Notes: generated by a model not told the origin, from the letters alone. 64,000 nucleotides of DNA from Martelella sp. HB161492 (GCF_013184775.1 NZ_JAATVV010000004.1:248001-312000); one strand, 5' to 3'; positions 18,129 to 28,264 are shown, counted from the first letter of the stretch. Numbers and translations are program-made.

Positions 18129-20210
18129 TTACTCCGCCGCAGCCTTGAAATTGTTGCGGGCCAGCGCCGAGCATTCGGCCATGACCTTTGACGCCCGGGC
18201 AATCGGGTTGGTGAGGTAGAAATCCTTCAACGGAGAGAAAAACGCCCCCTGCCCCAGCTGGCCACCCATGGCCGCAACAGCATCGATGTCTCCGGCATCC
18301 CCTCCGGCGATCGTATCAAGTGCGGCCATATGGGGATAGTCCGCATAAAGTTTTGCCCTCAGCTGATCGAGCGAATCAAACGGCAGCGTCTTGCCGATAA
18401 TCGCCGAAAGCGCCCGCAGGATCGCCCAGTCTTCGCGCGCATCCCCCGGCGCAAAGCCTGCGCGGTTGTTCATCTGCACCCGGCCTTCGGTATTGACCCA
18501 GGTGCCGGATTTCTCCGTATAGGCCGCACCCGGCAGGATGACGTCTGCCGCCATCGCGCCGGCATCACCATGGCTGCCGATATAGACGGTGAAGCCAGCC
18601 TTCTTGGCGGAGAAATCCATTTCATCCGCGCCAAGCAGGAACAGAACATCCATCGCATCGAGCATTTGAGCCGCCGTCGCGCCGCCCTTGCCCGGCACGA
18701 AGCCAAGATCAAGAGCACCGACACGGGCCGCGGCCGTATGCAGGACCGCAAAGCCATTCCAGTCCGCTTCAACAGCGCCGACGGCCTTCGCCAGCGCCGC
18801 CGCCTTGGCAAGGACTGCGGCACCATCGGCCCCAGCCAGTGCGCCCTGACCGATCATGATCATCGGCTTCTTGGCCTGCTTCAGCGTGTCGAGGAAAGCG
18901 AGCTCACCGCCAGCAAGGGCAGAAAGCGTCTCAGCGCCCGCGCCGAGATAATCATAGGTGTAACGCAGGTCGACATTCTCACCGATCAGCGCAACCGGCA
19001 GATTGCTGCGACGCCAGTGCTTGCGGATACGGGCATTGAGAACCGCAGCCTCATGGCGCGGATCAGCGCCGATGATCAGCAATGCATCGGCCTCTTCGAT
19101 CCCGGCAATCGTCGGGTTGAACAGGTAGCTTGCCCGGCCGAGCGTCGGATCAAGCGCTGCGCCGTCCTGGCGACAGTCGGTATTTTCCGAACCGAGCGAA
19201 GCCATCAGCTGCTTTAGCGCGTAAATTTCCTCAACCGAGGCAAGATCGCCTGCAATCGCGCCGATCTTGCTGGCATCAACGCCGTTCATCGCCGCCTTGA
19301 TGGCAGCAAAGGCATCGCCCCAGCCGGCCGGCTGCAACCGGCCCTGAACACGAACATAGGGCGTATCAATACGCTGGGTCTTCAGACCATCCCAGATGTA
19401 GCGGGTCTTGTCGGAGATCCACTCCTCGTTCACATCCTCATTGACGCGGGGCAGAACACGCATGACCTCACGGCCGCGCGTATCGACGCGGATCGCCGAA
19501 CCAAGCGCGTCCATGACGTCGATCGATTCGGTCTTGTTCAGCTCCCAGGGACGTGCGGTGAACGCGAAGGGCTTGGACGTCAGCGCGCCGACCGGGCAAA
19601 GATCGACGACATTGCCCTGCAGTTCCGAGGTCATGGCCTGTTCGAGATAAGTGGTGATCTCGGCATCCTCGCCGCGGCCGATCAGGCCGAGCTCGGAAAT
19701 ACCGGCCACTTCGGTGGTGAAGCGAACGCAGCGCGTGCAGTGAATGCAGCGGTTCATCACGGTCTTGACCAGCGGGCCGATATATTTGTTCTCGACCGCG
19801 CGCTTGTCTTCGCGATAGCGCGACGCATCGATGCCAAAGGCCATGGCCTGGTCCTGCAGATCGCACTCGCCGCCCTGGTCGCAGATCGGGCAATCCAGCG
19901 GATGGTTGATGAGCAGGAACTCCATCACCCCTTCGCGCGCCTTCTTGACCATCGGCGTCTTTGTATAGATTTCCGGCAGCGATCCGTCCGGGCCACCGCG
20001 AATATCACGCACACCCATGGCGCAGGAGGCTGCCGGCTTCGGCGGCCCGCCCTTCACCTGAATGAGGCACATACGGCAATTGCCCGCGATCGACAGCCGC
20101 TCGTGAAAGCAGAAGCGCGGGATCTCGGCGCCGGCCGCTTCCGCTGCCTGCATCAGCGTAAAGTGGTCGGGAACCTCGATTTCCTTGCCGTCAACAATCA
20201 GTTTAGCCAT
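18129..20210 (-). CDS. nuoG: NADH-quinone oxidoreductase subunit G
   Basis: NuoG is the large iron-sulfur subunit of the peripheral arm. The N-terminal ferredoxin domain has C34, C45, C48 and C63 for the [2Fe-2S] cluster N1b. H103/C107/C110/C116 fit N5, and C155/C158/C161/C205 fit N4. The remaining part to residue 693 is a molybdopterin-oxidoreductase-like domain without cofactor. This is the typical alphaproteobacterial length, shorter than the E. coli protein. It follows nuoF after 83 bp. Confidence 0.96.
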   Translation of the reverse strand: MAKLIVDGKEIEVPDHFTLMQAAEAAGAEIPRFCFHERLSIAGNCRMCLIQVKGGPPKPAASCAMGVRDIRGGPDGSLPEIYTKTPMVKKAREGVMEFLLINHPLDCPICDQGGECDLQDQAMAFGIDASRYREDKRAVENKYIGPLVKTVMNRCIHCTRCVRFTTEVAGISELGLIGRGEDAEITTYLEQAMTSELQGNVVDLCPVGALTSKPFAFTARPWELNKTESIDVMDALGSAIRVDTRGREVMRVLPRVNEDVNEEWISDKTRYIWDGLKTQRIDTPYVRVQGRLQPAGWGDAFAAIKAAMNGVDASKIGAIAGDLASVEEIYALKQLMASLGSENTDCRQDGAALDPTLGRASYLFNPTIAGIEEADALLIIGADPRHEAAVLNARIRKHWRRSNLPVALIGENVDLRYTYDYLGAGAETLSALAGGELAFLDTLKQAKKPMIMIGQGALAGADGAAVLAKAAALAKAVGAVEADWNGFAVLHTAAARVGALDLGFVPGKGGATAAQMLDAMDVLFLLGADEMDFSAKKAGFTVYIGSHGDAGAMAADVILPGAAYTEKSGTWVNTEGRVQMNNRAGFAPGDAREDWAILRALSAIIGKTLPFDSLDQLRAKLYADYPHMAALDTIAGGDAGDIDAVAAMGGQLGQGAFFSPLKDFYLTNPIARASKVMAECSALARNNFKAAAE

Positions 20211-20293
20211 TTTATCTTTCCCGCTTTGCCGGCTTTCACACCGGCTCGAATCCTGTTTCCACCGCCCGCGCCCGACCGGGGCGGCAGATATAT

Positions 20294-21598
20294 TTATTCA
20301 GCCGCTTCCATCACCGCGCCGTGAGACGTGGCATTGGCCGTATATTGATCAATCCGCGCCTCGATTTCCGGGCGGAAATTGCGAATCAGCCCCTGAACCG
20401 GCCAGGCCGCCGCATCACCGAGGGCACAGATCGTGTGACCTTCGACCTGCTTGGTGACATCGAACAGCATGTCGATCTCGCGCTTCTGCGCGTTGCCCGT
20501 GACCATGCGTTCCATCACCCGCCACATCCAGCCGGTGCCTTCGCGGCATGGCGTGCACTGGCCGCAGCTTTCGTGCTTGAAGAATTCTGAAAGTCTGGCA
20601 ATCGCCTTGATGATGTCGGTCGACTTGTCCATCACGATCGCGCCGCCGGTACCGAAGGACGACTTCACGCCGCGCAGACCGTCGAAGTCCATCTGCACGT
20701 CCATCATGTCCTCGGCCTTGACCACCGGGCAGGACGCGCCGCCGGGAATAACCGCCAGAAGATTGTCCCAGCCACCGCGAATACCGCCCGCATGCTTTTC
20801 AATCAGCTCGCGGAAAGTGATGCCCATGCTTTCCTCGACAACGCAGGGCCGGTTCACATGGCCCGAGACCATGAACAGCTTGGTGCCGACATTGTTGGGA
20901 CGACCGAAGGAGGAGAACCAGCTGGCACCGCGCCGCAGAATGGTCGGCGCAACGGAAATCGATTCGACGTTGTTGACCGTCGTCGGCATGCCATAGAGGC
21001 CCATATTGGCCGGGAATGGCGGTTTCATGCGCGGCTGGCCCTTCTTGCCTTCAAGGCTTTCCAGCAGCGCCGTTTCCTCGCCGCAGATATAGGCACCGGC
21101 GCCGTGATGGACGATCACGTCCATGTCCCAGCCGCATTTGTTGTTCTTGCCGAGCAGGCCGGCGTCATAGCACTCGTCGATGGCGCGCTGCAGCGCCTCG
21201 CGTTCGCGCATATATTCGCCACGCACATAGATGAAGGCCGTATGGGCTCCCATGGCAACGCCCGCCAGCAGGCAGCCCTCGATCAGATGGTGCGGATCGT
21301 GGCGCAGGATCTCGCGATCCTTGCAGGTGCCGGGTTCTGATTCGTCGGCATTGACGACGAGATAATGCGGCCGTCCGTCATCGCCCTTCGGCATGAAGGA
21401 CCACTTCAGGCCCGTCGGGAAGCCAGCGCCGCCGCGACCGCGCAGCCCCGAATCCTTCATTTCCTGAATGATCCAGTCACGCCCCTTGTCGACAAGCGCC
21501 TTGGTGTTATCCCAAGATCCGCGCGCCATTGCGCCTTTCAGCGATTTATCCTTGGCGCCGTAGAGATTTGTGAAGATGCGATCCTTGTCCTTTAACAT
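20294..21598 (-). CDS. nuoF: NADH-quinone oxidoreductase subunit F
   Basis: NuoF binds NADH and FMN and carries cluster N3. In the 434-residue protein the nucleotide-binding block [16 protein letters not shown] is at residues 51-66. The FMN/NADH contact [16 protein letters not shown] is near 80-95. The [4Fe-4S] ligands are C344, C347, C350 ([12 protein letters not shown]) and C390. All are intact. It starts 9 bp after nuoE, and the two subunits form the NADH dehydrogenase tip. Confidence 0.97.
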   Translation of the reverse strand: MLKDKDRIFTNLYGAKDKSLKGAMARGSWDNTKALVDKGRDWIIQEMKDSGLRGRGGAGFPTGLKWSFMPKGDDGRPHYLVVNADESEPGTCKDREILRHDPHHLIEGCLLAGVAMGAHTAFIYVRGEYMREREALQRAIDECYDAGLLGKNNKCGWDMDVIVHHGAGAYICGEETALLESLEGKKGQPRMKPPFPANMGLYGMPTTVNNVESISVAPTILRRGASWFSSFGRPNNVGTKLFMVSGHVNRPCVVEESMGITFRELIEKHAGGIRGGWDNLLAVIPGGASCPVVKAEDMMDVQMDFDGLRGVKSSFGTGGAIVMDKSTDIIKAIARLSEFFKHESCGQCTPCREGTGWMWRVMERMVTGNAQKREIDMLFDVTKQVEGHTICALGDAAAWPVQGLIRNFRPEIEARIDQYTANATSHGAVMEAAE

Positions 21599-21607
21599 GC
21601 TTCACTC

Positions 21608-22570
21608 CTATCGCGGCTTCTTGCCGAAGACTTTTTCGTATTCATCCGGGCCACCCTTGGCCAGAACACCGGCCTGGCGCACCCATTCATCGCGGATGAT
21701 GCGGCCGCCAAGCTTGAATGTATCACTGACCCAGGCAATCTCTGCCGGCGTCCAGGCCGCGATCTGGGCAAAGGTATAGACACCGATCCCATTCAAAAGC
21801 GAGGCCGCCTTGGGGCCGACACCGGCGATCAACTCCAGATCATCCGGCGTTTCCGGAACGCTTTCGGAGGCTGGAGGACGGCTGCCGGCAGCAGACGCCA
21901 TCGCCTCTTCCGATCCGGCATCCTCGGCAACTTCCTCGTCGGCGGCCTGATCATCCGCACCGTCATCGACCAGAGCGGTAAAGCCGCCCTCTGGCGCACT
22001 GTACCAGCGATCGATCTGCGGGCCGGGCTTGATCTCGCTGCCCTTGCCTGCCTCGAAGGCATCAATGATTTCTTCCAGCCGTTCCGGCGTCAGATCCTCA
22101 TAGCTGTCCTTGAAAATCATCACCATCGGCGCATTTGCGCAGGCGCCCTGACATTCGACCTCTTCCCAGGACAAGCTGCCATCGGCATTCGGCTCAAATG
22201 CGTGTTCGTTGATCTTGCGCTTGCACACCGAGATCAGCTCGCCGGCGCCGCGCAGCATGCAGGGCGTCGTGCCACAGACCTGAATATGGGCTTTGGTGCC
22301 GACCGGCTTCAGCTGGAACTGGGTGTAGAAGGTCGCGATCTCAAGCACGCGGATCTGCGCCATGGACAGCATTTCCGCGACCTTCTCGATCGCAGCCCGC
22401 GTCACCCATCCGTCCTGTTCCTGCGCGCGCATCAAAAGCGGGATCACGGCGGACTGCTGGCGGCCAGCGGGATATTTGTTGATCGTGGCCTCGGCCCAGA
22501 CGGCATTTTCCGCATTGAAGGAAAATTCCGGCGGCTGGACGGCTTCATCGGCTAGACGGCGAACAGACAT
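21608..22570 (-). CDS. nuoE: NADH-quinone oxidoreductase subunit E with C-terminal helix-hairpin-helix-like extension
   Basis: NuoE carries the [2Fe-2S] cluster N1a; its ligands C99, C104, C140 and C144 are all present. The core ends near residue 190. Beyond it lie an acidic low-complexity linker (about 200-243, rich in D, E and A) and a domain of about 75 residues with DLELIAGVGPKAASLLNGIG. The latter resembles the helix-hairpin-helix-like module seen in other rhizobial proteins. Canonical NuoE is about 165-240 residues, so at 320 this is clearly extended. The extension is known in Rhizobiales; its role in complex I is not established to my knowledge. Confidence 0.95.
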   Translation of the reverse strand: MSVRRLADEAVQPPEFSFNAENAVWAEATINKYPAGRQQSAVIPLLMRAQEQDGWVTRAAIEKVAEMLSMAQIRVLEIATFYTQFQLKPVGTKAHIQVCGTTPCMLRGAGELISVCKRKINEHAFEPNADGSLSWEEVECQGACANAPMVMIFKDSYEDLTPERLEEIIDAFEAGKGSEIKPGPQIDRWYSAPEGGFTALVDDGADDQAADEEVAEDAGSEEAMASAAGSRPPASESVPETPDDLELIAGVGPKAASLLNGIGVYTFAQIAAWTPAEIAWVSDTFKLGGRIIRDEWVRQAGVLAKGGPDEYEKVFGKKPR

Positions 22571-22686
22571 GCTTTCTCACACCTCTTCAGAGGTTGGCAT
22601 TGATGCTTCCGGCAGGCATGCGCTCCGGCACCGGGCCGGACGGCGACAGCTGGAAACATTCTTCGAAACAAAAACGCGGCCATGCA

Positions 22687-23877
22687 TCACCGGTCAACCT
22701 CCCCGAACACGATGTCGAGCGTGCCGATAATCGCGGTCACGTCGGCAAGCAGATGTCCCTTGGACAGGAAATCCATGGCGGACAGATGGGCAAAACCCGG
22801 CGCGCGGATCTTGCAGCGATAGGGCTTGTTGGAGCCATCGGACACGAGATAGACGCCGAACTCGCCCTTGGGCGCTTCGACGGCGGCATAAACCTCGCCT
22901 TCGGGCACATGATAGCCCTCGGTGTAGAGCTTGAAGTGATGGATCAGCGCTTCCATCGAACGCTTCATCTGGCCGCGCTTCGGCGGCACGACCTTGCCAT
23001 CCATCGACGAGAACGGACCGGACTTCTCAGCGCCGAGAAGACGATCGACGCATTGCTTCATGATCTTGACCGACTGACGCATTTCCTCGATGCGCACCAC
23101 CCAGCGGTCATAGCAGTCGCCATGCTTGCCGACGATCACATCGAAATCGAGATCCGAATAGCATTCATAAGGCTGGGCGCGACGCAAATCCCAGGCAACG
23201 CCGGAGCCGCGCACCATCACCCCGGAGAAACCCCAGCTGAAGGCGTCTTCAGCCGAAATGACGCCGATGTCGACATTACGCTGCTTGAAGATACGGTTTT
23301 CCGCCAGCAGCGCTTCGATATCATTGAGCTTGGGCGGGAACTGTTCGCACCAGCGGCCGATATCCTCGACCAGTTCATGCGGCAGGTCCTGATGCACGCC
23401 GCCGGGTCGGAAATAGGCCGCATGCATGCGCGCGCCGCAGGCCCGCTCGTAGAATACCATCAGCTTTTCGCGCTCTTCGAAGCCCCAGAGCGGCGGCGTC
23501 AGTGCGCCGACGTCCATTGCCGCAGTCGTGGCATTCAGAAGATGGTTCAGAATGCGGCCCATTTCGGAATAGAGCACGCGAATCAGCTGTCCGCGCGGCG
23601 GGATGTCGACACCCAGCAGCTTCTCCACCGCAAGCGCGAAAGCATGCTCCTGATTCATCGGCGCCACATAGTCGAGCCGGTCGAAATAGGGGACAGCCTG
23701 CAGATAGGTCTTGGTCTCGATCAGCTTCTCGGTACCGCGATGCAGCAGCCCGATATGCGGGTCGACGCGTTCCACGATTTCGCCATCAAGTTCGAGTACC
23801 AATCTGAGAACGCCGTGCGCAGACGGATGCTCCGGCCCGAAATTGATCGTGAAGTTGCGAACGTTATGTTCAGTCAT
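22687..23877 (-). CDS. nuoD: NADH-quinone oxidoreductase subunit D
   Basis: NuoD (49-kDa subunit) lines the quinone-binding site. The 396-residue protein starts [25 protein letters not shown], contains the quinone-site region with HPSAHG, and ends in the conserved [13 protein letters not shown] use ATG 23877, because the extra two codons upstream would start at a TTG. The gene is separate from nuoC (66 bp), not fused as in E. coli. The 116 bp after it, before nuoE, hold only a 36-codon frame without a ribosome site. Confidence 0.97.
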   Translation of the reverse strand: MTEHNVRNFTINFGPEHPSAHGVLRLVLELDGEIVERVDPHIGLLHRGTEKLIETKTYLQAVPYFDRLDYVAPMNQEHAFALAVEKLLGVDIPPRGQLIRVLYSEMGRILNHLLNATTAAMDVGALTPPLWGFEEREKLMVFYERACGARMHAAYFRPGGVHQDLPHELVEDIGRWCEQFPPKLNDIEALLAENRIFKQRNVDIGVISAEDAFSWGFSGVMVRGSGVAWDLRRAQPYECYSDLDFDVIVGKHGDCYDRWVVRIEEMRQSVKIMKQCVDRLLGAEKSGPFSSMDGKVVPPKRGQMKRSMEALIHHFKLYTEGYHVPEGEVYAAVEAPKGEFGVYLVSDGSNKPYRCKIRAPGFAHLSAMDFLSKGHLLADVTAIIGTLDIVFGEVDR

Positions 23878-23943
23878 GGTCAACGCGCTCCGCGTTTATT
23901 GAATTTCCATCCCAGTCGCTCCGCGAAGGAGCAGCTCATTCAC

Positions 23944-24543
23944 TCAGCCGCTGGCCTTCTCGTCGCCGGGAAGGATGTATTCAGGCCCCTCCCAGGGACT
24001 GAGGAAATCGAAACTGCGAAATTCCTGCTTCAACTCGACAGGCTCATAGATCACGCGCTTGGCTTCTTCGTCGTAACGCAGCTCGACAAAGCCCGTCGTC
24101 GGGAAGTCCTTGCGCAGCGGATGCCCTTCAAAACCGTAATCGGTCAGAATACGGCGCAGATCCGGATGACCGCTGAAGGGAACACCATACATGTCCCAGG
24201 TCTCGCGCTCATACCAGTCAGCCCCGGGGAAAACCGGCGTGATCGATGGCACAACCTCATCCTCACCGACCTGCAGCTTGATGCGGATCCGCAGATTCTG
24301 GGTCGGCGACAGCAGGTGATAGACGACATCGAAGCGCTTCTCGCGCTGCGGCCAGTCAACACCGCAGATATCCGTGATCGACACGAAGGCGCACTGGCCA
24401 TCGTCGCGCAGGAATTTGGCGACATCGACAATCGCAGCCGGGGTGGTGAAAAGCGTCAGCTCTTCATAGTCCACCTTCGCGTCGGTAACGCCAACACAGA
24501 CTTCCCGGATATGGGTCGCCAGTTCGTTCAGGACTTCACTCAT
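23944..24543 (-). CDS. nuoC: NADH-quinone oxidoreductase subunit C
   Basis: NuoC (30-kDa subunit) is a structural part of the connecting arm. The 199-residue protein contains the family signature [37 protein letters not shown] (about residues 113-149), complete and in order. It sits 17 bp after nuoB and 66 bp before nuoD. Confidence 0.96.
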   Translation of the reverse strand: MSEVLNELATHIREVCVGVTDAKVDYEELTLFTTPAAIVDVAKFLRDDGQCAFVSITDICGVDWPQREKRFDVVYHLLSPTQNLRIRIKLQVGEDEVVPSITPVFPGADWYERETWDMYGVPFSGHPDLRRILTDYGFEGHPLRKDFPTTGFVELRYDEEAKRVIYEPVELKQEFRSFDFLSPWEGPEYILPGDEKASG

Positions 24544-24560
24544 CGGATCTCTCCCCGGCC

Positions 24561-25139
24561 TTACCGCTCGATTGTACCGGTGCGGCGAATCTTCTTCTGC
24601 AGCAAAAGCACGCCGTAAAGCAGCGCCTCTGCGGTGGGGGGACAGCCAGGAACATAGATATCCACCGGCACGACACGGTCACAGCCACGCACGACGGAAT
24701 AGGAATAATGGTAGTAGCCGCCGCCATTGGCGCAGGAACCCATCGAGATCACGTAGCGCGGCTCGGGCATCTGGTCATAGACCTTCCGAAGCGCCGGCGC
24801 CATCTTGTTGGTCAGGGTCCCGGCAACGATCATCACATCGGACTGGCGTGGCGAGGCGCGCGGGGCAAAGCCAAAGCGCTCGCAGTCATAGCGCGGCATC
24901 GACATCTGCATCATTTCGACGGCGCAGCAGGCCAGCCCGAACTGCATCCACATCAGCGAGCCGGTACGGGCCCAGGTGATCAGCTCATCGGTGGAGGTAA
25001 CCAGGAAACCCTTGTCGGCAAGCTCGTTGTTGATCTCGCCGAAGTAAGGATCATTGGCGCCGACCGGCTTGCCGGTCGAGGGATCGATGACGCCCTTGGG
25101 CTGAGGGGCCACCAGTGTCTCGTTCTGGTTCACTCCCAT
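24561..25139 (-). CDS. nuoB: NADH-quinone oxidoreductase subunit B
   Basis: NuoB (PSST) holds the terminal cluster N2 that reduces quinone. Its ligands are C71, C72 ([10 protein letters not shown]), C136 (GSCANGGG) and C166 ([14 protein letters not shown]). The 192-residue form starting [16 protein letters not shown] at 25139 overlaps the nuoA end by 10 bp. The open frame continues upstream to 25358, but that part is only the shadow of nuoA. Confidence 0.97.
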   Translation of the reverse strand: MGVNQNETLVAPQPKGVIDPSTGKPVGANDPYFGEINNELADKGFLVTSTDELITWARTGSLMWMQFGLACCAVEMMQMSMPRYDCERFGFAPRASPRQSDVMIVAGTLTNKMAPALRKVYDQMPEPRYVISMGSCANGGGYYHYSYSVVRGCDRVVPVDIYVPGCPPTAEALLYGVLLLQKKIRRTGTIER

Positions 25140-25495
25140 TCCAGCGCTCCCTTCTTCCATTCGTAGACAAAGCCGATCGTCAGGACCAGCAGAAAGATCA
25201 TCATCGACCAGAAGCCGAACCAGCCGATATCGCCGAAGGACACGGCCCACGGAAACAGGAAGGCAACTTCCAGATCGAAGATGATGAACAAGATCGCCAC
25301 GAGATAGAATCGGATATCGAACTTCATGCGCGCGTCGTCGAATGCATTGAAGCCGCATTCATACGCAGAAAGCTTTTCCGGATCCGGTGCTTTGAACGCC
25401 ACCGCAAAAGGCGCAATCATCAGCGCAAGGCCGATAATGAGACAGATGGCGATAAAAATAACGATCGGAATATAGGAACTGAGCAACTCAGTCAT
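25130..25495 (-). CDS. nuoA: NADH-quinone oxidoreductase subunit A
   Basis: NuoA is a small membrane subunit of complex I with three membrane segments in 121 residues. The loop [36 protein letters not shown] includes the conserved cysteine of the first loop near C47 and the D/E pair in the second helix. It is the first gene of the operon; the promoter should lie in 25496-25870. Its stop overlaps the nuoB start. Confidence 0.97.
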   Translation of the reverse strand: MTELLSSYIPIVIFIAICLIIGLALMIAPFAVAFKAPDPEKLSAYECGFNAFDDARMKFDIRFYLVAILFIIFDLEVAFLFPWAVSFGDIGWFGFWSMMIFLLVLTIGFVYEWKKGALEWE

Positions 25496-25870
25496 TTCAA
25501 TCCCCTTGCCGGTTCACAAACGTCCAAGGATGGTCCCATCCACGATAAACCGGGCGACCCAAAATTGATAGATGTTGAGCAGTGGTTAGCGCAGCCGTGA
25601 GCTCGGCGCAAGCCATCCGGAAGGCGAATCGCGAATGCTCTGTCACCTTTATGGACAGCCCGACCGTCATCTCCGGTCGCTTTTTACCGACAGGCCAGTC
25701 GGTTTCGCGGTCTCACAGCAAATTGACGCATGGCATATCGTGATGCCGGTGGAAAACCTGAAAACGGCAGATCATTCCCGCCAGCGACCGAAAATGAGAG
25801 ACTCACAACGAACCACGCGAGGCAAAAAACAGAAATGAATAGTAAGACTTGGAGCATTCCGGGAGAGAAA
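25496..25870. other. Leader and promoter region of the nuo operon
   Basis: No gene is supported here. The stretch separates nuoA from a tRNA-Asp gene on the same strand and should hold the nuo promoter. I see no promoter convincing enough to place. A motif GTGGTTAGC(G/C)CAGCCG occurs near 25582 and again near 25988, on the other side of the tRNA. Confidence 0.5.
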
Positions 25871-25947
25871 TGGCGCGAGTGACGGGGCTCGAACCCGCGA
25901 CCTCCGGCGTGACAGGCCGGCACTCTAACCAGCTGAGCTACACCCGC
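25871..25947 (-). tRNA. tRNA-Asp (GTC), copy 1
   Basis: The minus strand folds into a 77-nt cloverleaf with CCA encoded. The acceptor stem is GCGGGTG/CACTCGC, the D arm AGCTCAGCTGG, the anticodon loop CCTGTCACG with anticodon GTC, and the T loop GGTTCGAGCC, followed by GCCA. It is identical to the copy at 26230-26306 and lies upstream of the nuo operon on the same strand. Confidence 0.96.
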
Positions 25948-26229
25948 GCATTTGTTCGCCTTTTCGTTTCGAAGCGGCGTTGGCGAGTGGTTAGCCCAGC
26001 CGCGCGCAGGAAGCAAGCCACCCCAGGAAAGTTTTCCAAAAAGAATCTTTATCCGGCAACTTTTTTTAAAAGCGGCTGACCGGACACTGCCGCAAACATC
26101 CGCTTCCGGATATCGATGCCGGACCGGCCCGATCGGCTCAACGAAGCCGAAACGAAGAAACACCGGCCAGGACCACGATCCTGCCAGCGAAACGACACAA
26201 TATATATGGAACATATCGAAGGGAAGAAA

Positions 26230-26306
26230 TGGCGCGAGTGACGGGGCTCGAACCCGCGACCTCCGGCGTGACAGGCCGGCACTCTAACCAGCTGAGCTAC
26301 ACCCGC
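26230..26306 (-). tRNA. tRNA-Asp (GTC), copy 2
   Basis: The 77-nt sequence is identical to copy 1, with all cloverleaf arms and an encoded CCA. The two copies are 282 bp apart, and the sequence between them is unrelated apart from a few flanking bases, so they look like an old tandem duplication. Confidence 0.96.
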
Positions 26307-26606
26307 GCATTTTCCGCCTTTTTCACTTTCGAACCCTCTCTTTCGAGCGGCTCACCGTGTGGCGTGAGCGGCTGATTAAGGGGTTCACGTGGGATAGTCA
26401 AGCGGCTTCTATCGGAATTTTGAAGTTTTTGTTTCGGTGCATCGGGCGGGCCCTATAAATGGCCTGATCGCTCTGGACAGCGAGGTTAGCGCTTACATGA
26501 CGCCAAAGGCTGCAAGTCCGGCGTTACGTACTTGCACACTTGCATTTTTTACGTGAAGCATGGGCCTGAAAAACGCGATGAAACAGATCCCTGGAGAAAA
26601 CACCCC

Positions 26607-27572
26607 ATGAATGCGTGGCGCAGATCCGCCCTGCTCGGCATTGCCCTTGTGCTGTCGAATACACTGACGGCGTCAGCCCAGACTGCGGGCAGTGCTTTTG
26701 CGGATGAGGCCACCGCGGCACTGAGAGCCGGGAAGCCGCTACCCGGCCTCCTCTCCTCCACACCGGACACGGCCGGCCAGCAATTGCGCAGCCTGGCCGA
26801 AGCGGCCCCGAACCGCTACGTGCTGCTGCTGCAGCAGTTTCTGAGCGCGAACGGCGTCTATAGCGGCAAGGCCAGCTCCATCCTCGACGTCCCGACGATC
26901 CGGGCGCTCTTCAGTTTCTGCGATCGCACCGGCATTTCGGCTGCCTGCCTCAACGGCCCGCTTCTGCCTGGCACGGCCGAGGCGCTTGGCAGAGCGATTG
27001 CCGGCGGGCAGCCGCAAACCGCAGCCACGGCGCCCGCCGTTCCAAAGCCCGCATCGCGACCCCGCGCCGAATCAGCATCACAAGGCGAAGCGCGCAATCC
27101 AGCCAAGGACTGGCTCGGCCAGTCGGGCAATCAGGATGGCATCGCCATTGAGGCGAGCCGGTCGAACAGTCAGGAAGTCCGTTTTCATCTGGCGGGCACG
27201 ACCAGCCGCAGCGGCGTCGGCACGCTCTACCTTTCCGGACGGACCGACAATCCGGCCAAGGCGGGCGAAACCTGGCAGCTGAAGGCAAGAATCACCCTCG
27301 ATGACGCCGATGGTCCGCAGCGCTGGCTGATCACCCAGATCTCGCTTTTCGACAAGAACGGACATTTCATCGCCCCACTCGACCAGGCGGCCTTCACGCT
27401 ATCACCGGACAAGCCCTCGACAGATATCGACCTCAACGGCACGATCTCTCAACCCGATGCCGCCTTCATCAGAACCATGATCGGCTTTTCTTACGCTGCG
27501 AAGGAGGCAATCGGTCTCGATCTTGATGTTCAGACGCAGGGCCTGAAAAAAACGGGCGCGACGGAGAAATAG
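26607..27572 (+). CDS. Hypothetical secreted protein with a peptidoglycan-binding-like segment
   Basis: The 321-residue protein has a signal peptide (MNAWRRSALLGIALVLSNTLTASAQ, probable cleavage after residue 25). Residues 72-105 (YVLLLQQFLSANGVYSG, then SILDVPTIRALFSFC) resemble a PG_binding_1-type repeat: leucine-rich start, a G-x-YSG turn and an ending PTIRAL..FC. A proline/alanine-rich linker follows (about 130-165), then a C-terminal beta-rich domain of unknown type. ATG 26607 has GGAG ten bases upstream. It stands alone between tRNA genes. Export and possible cell-wall contact are inferred. Confidence 0.7.
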   Translation: MNAWRRSALLGIALVLSNTLTASAQTAGSAFADEATAALRAGKPLPGLLSSTPDTAGQQLRSLAEAAPNRYVLLLQQFLSANGVYSGKASSILDVPTIRALFSFCDRTGISAACLNGPLLPGTAEALGRAIAGGQPQTAATAPAVPKPASRPRAESASQGEARNPAKDWLGQSGNQDGIAIEASRSNSQEVRFHLAGTTSRSGVGTLYLSGRTDNPAKAGETWQLKARITLDDADGPQRWLITQISLFDKNGHFIAPLDQAAFTLSPDKPSTDIDLNGTISQPDAAFIRTMIGFSYAAKEAIGLDLDVQTQGLKKTGATEK

Positions 27573-27661
27573 GTTCACTTGTGCAAAAAAACTGAAAAAA
27601 AGCGCAACTACCCTCTTGCGGTTTGTCTCGGTTCCGCATATTTCACCCCCACCAACGCGGC

Positions 27662-27737
27662 GGGCGATTAGCTCAGTTGGTAGAGCGCCTCGTTTACACC
27701 GAGGATGTCGGGAGTTCGAGCCTCTCATCGCCCACCA
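27662..27737 (+). tRNA. tRNA-Val (TAC)
   Basis: The 76-nt cloverleaf has acceptor GGGCGAT/ATCGCCC, D arm AGCTCAGTTGG, anticodon arm CCTCG-TTTACAC-CGAGG with anticodon TAC, T arm with AGTTCGAG, and an encoded ACCA end. It lies 89 bp after the secreted protein gene, on the same strand. Confidence 0.96.
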
Positions 27738-27938
27738 TCTCTCTTCCAAAAACAGCGATCGTTTTTTTTTGTGATGCCTGCCGGGACACTACTTTATGGT
27801 GTGCTGCGCCGTCTTTTGACTGGCATTTTCTCGTTTAAATCGATTCATCAATGCGTGCAGACAGCGTAACCAACAATTAAACATTGTGACAGCGTCGACA
27901 TTGCCGTATTGTCGACGGACATCGGGAGGAGAAATCTG

Positions 27939-28160
27939 ATGTCACGCTACCAATGTTCAGACTGCGGCATGCGTCAGGAGACAGGCACCGTATGTCGGCA
28001 ATGCGGAAGCTATAATATGTCTTCACTTGAGCGGCATAAGGCGACCAGCGAGACGCCGCCAGCGGCCGCAAGTTCTTCAGTTCCGCAGAATCTGCCGATC
28101 TGGCTGTCGCTGGTCGCGATTGCGACCTTCACGACCTATTTGCTGATCTTCCATATGTAA
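27939..28160 (+). CDS. Small zinc-ribbon membrane-anchored protein, hypothetical
   Basis: This 74-residue protein begins MSRYQCSDCGMRQETGTVCRQCGS. The CxxC...CxxC pair (C6, C9, C19, C22) should bind one zinc ion. A polar linker follows, and one membrane segment (about 53-73, LPIWLSLVAIATFTTYLLIF) sits at the very C-terminus. ATG 27939 has GGGAGGAGA upstream; an in-frame start 30 bases earlier is less likely. It stands as its own unit with a strong terminator. I do not recognise the family or a function. Confidence 0.75.
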   Translation: MSRYQCSDCGMRQETGTVCRQCGSYNMSSLERHKATSETPPAAASSSVPQNLPIWLSLVAIATFTTYLLIFHM

Positions 28161-28191
28161 AAGGCGAGGAAGCCGATGCTTCCTCGCCTTT
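28159..28191 (+). terminator. Rho-independent terminator of the zinc-ribbon gene
   Basis: AAAGGCGAGGAAG-CCGATG-CTTCCTCGCCTTT forms a 13-bp perfect stem immediately after the stop codon. A-rich and T-rich edges make it usable in both directions. Confidence 0.85.
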
Positions 28192-28264
28192 ATCAATCGG
28201 CCGGAACGACCACCGGCACAGCAGCGCCGGGTGTTCCTCAGCCTGATCCGTTCCCGCCCGAAAT

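Noticed and set aside
22571-22686. 36-codon minus-strand frame between nuoD and nuoE
   Set aside because: It lacks a ribosome site and has a cysteine/arginine-rich random-looking composition.
22594-24618. 674-codon plus-strand open frame antisense to nuoD and nuoC
   Set aside because: Shadow of two conserved complex I genes; no motif of its own.
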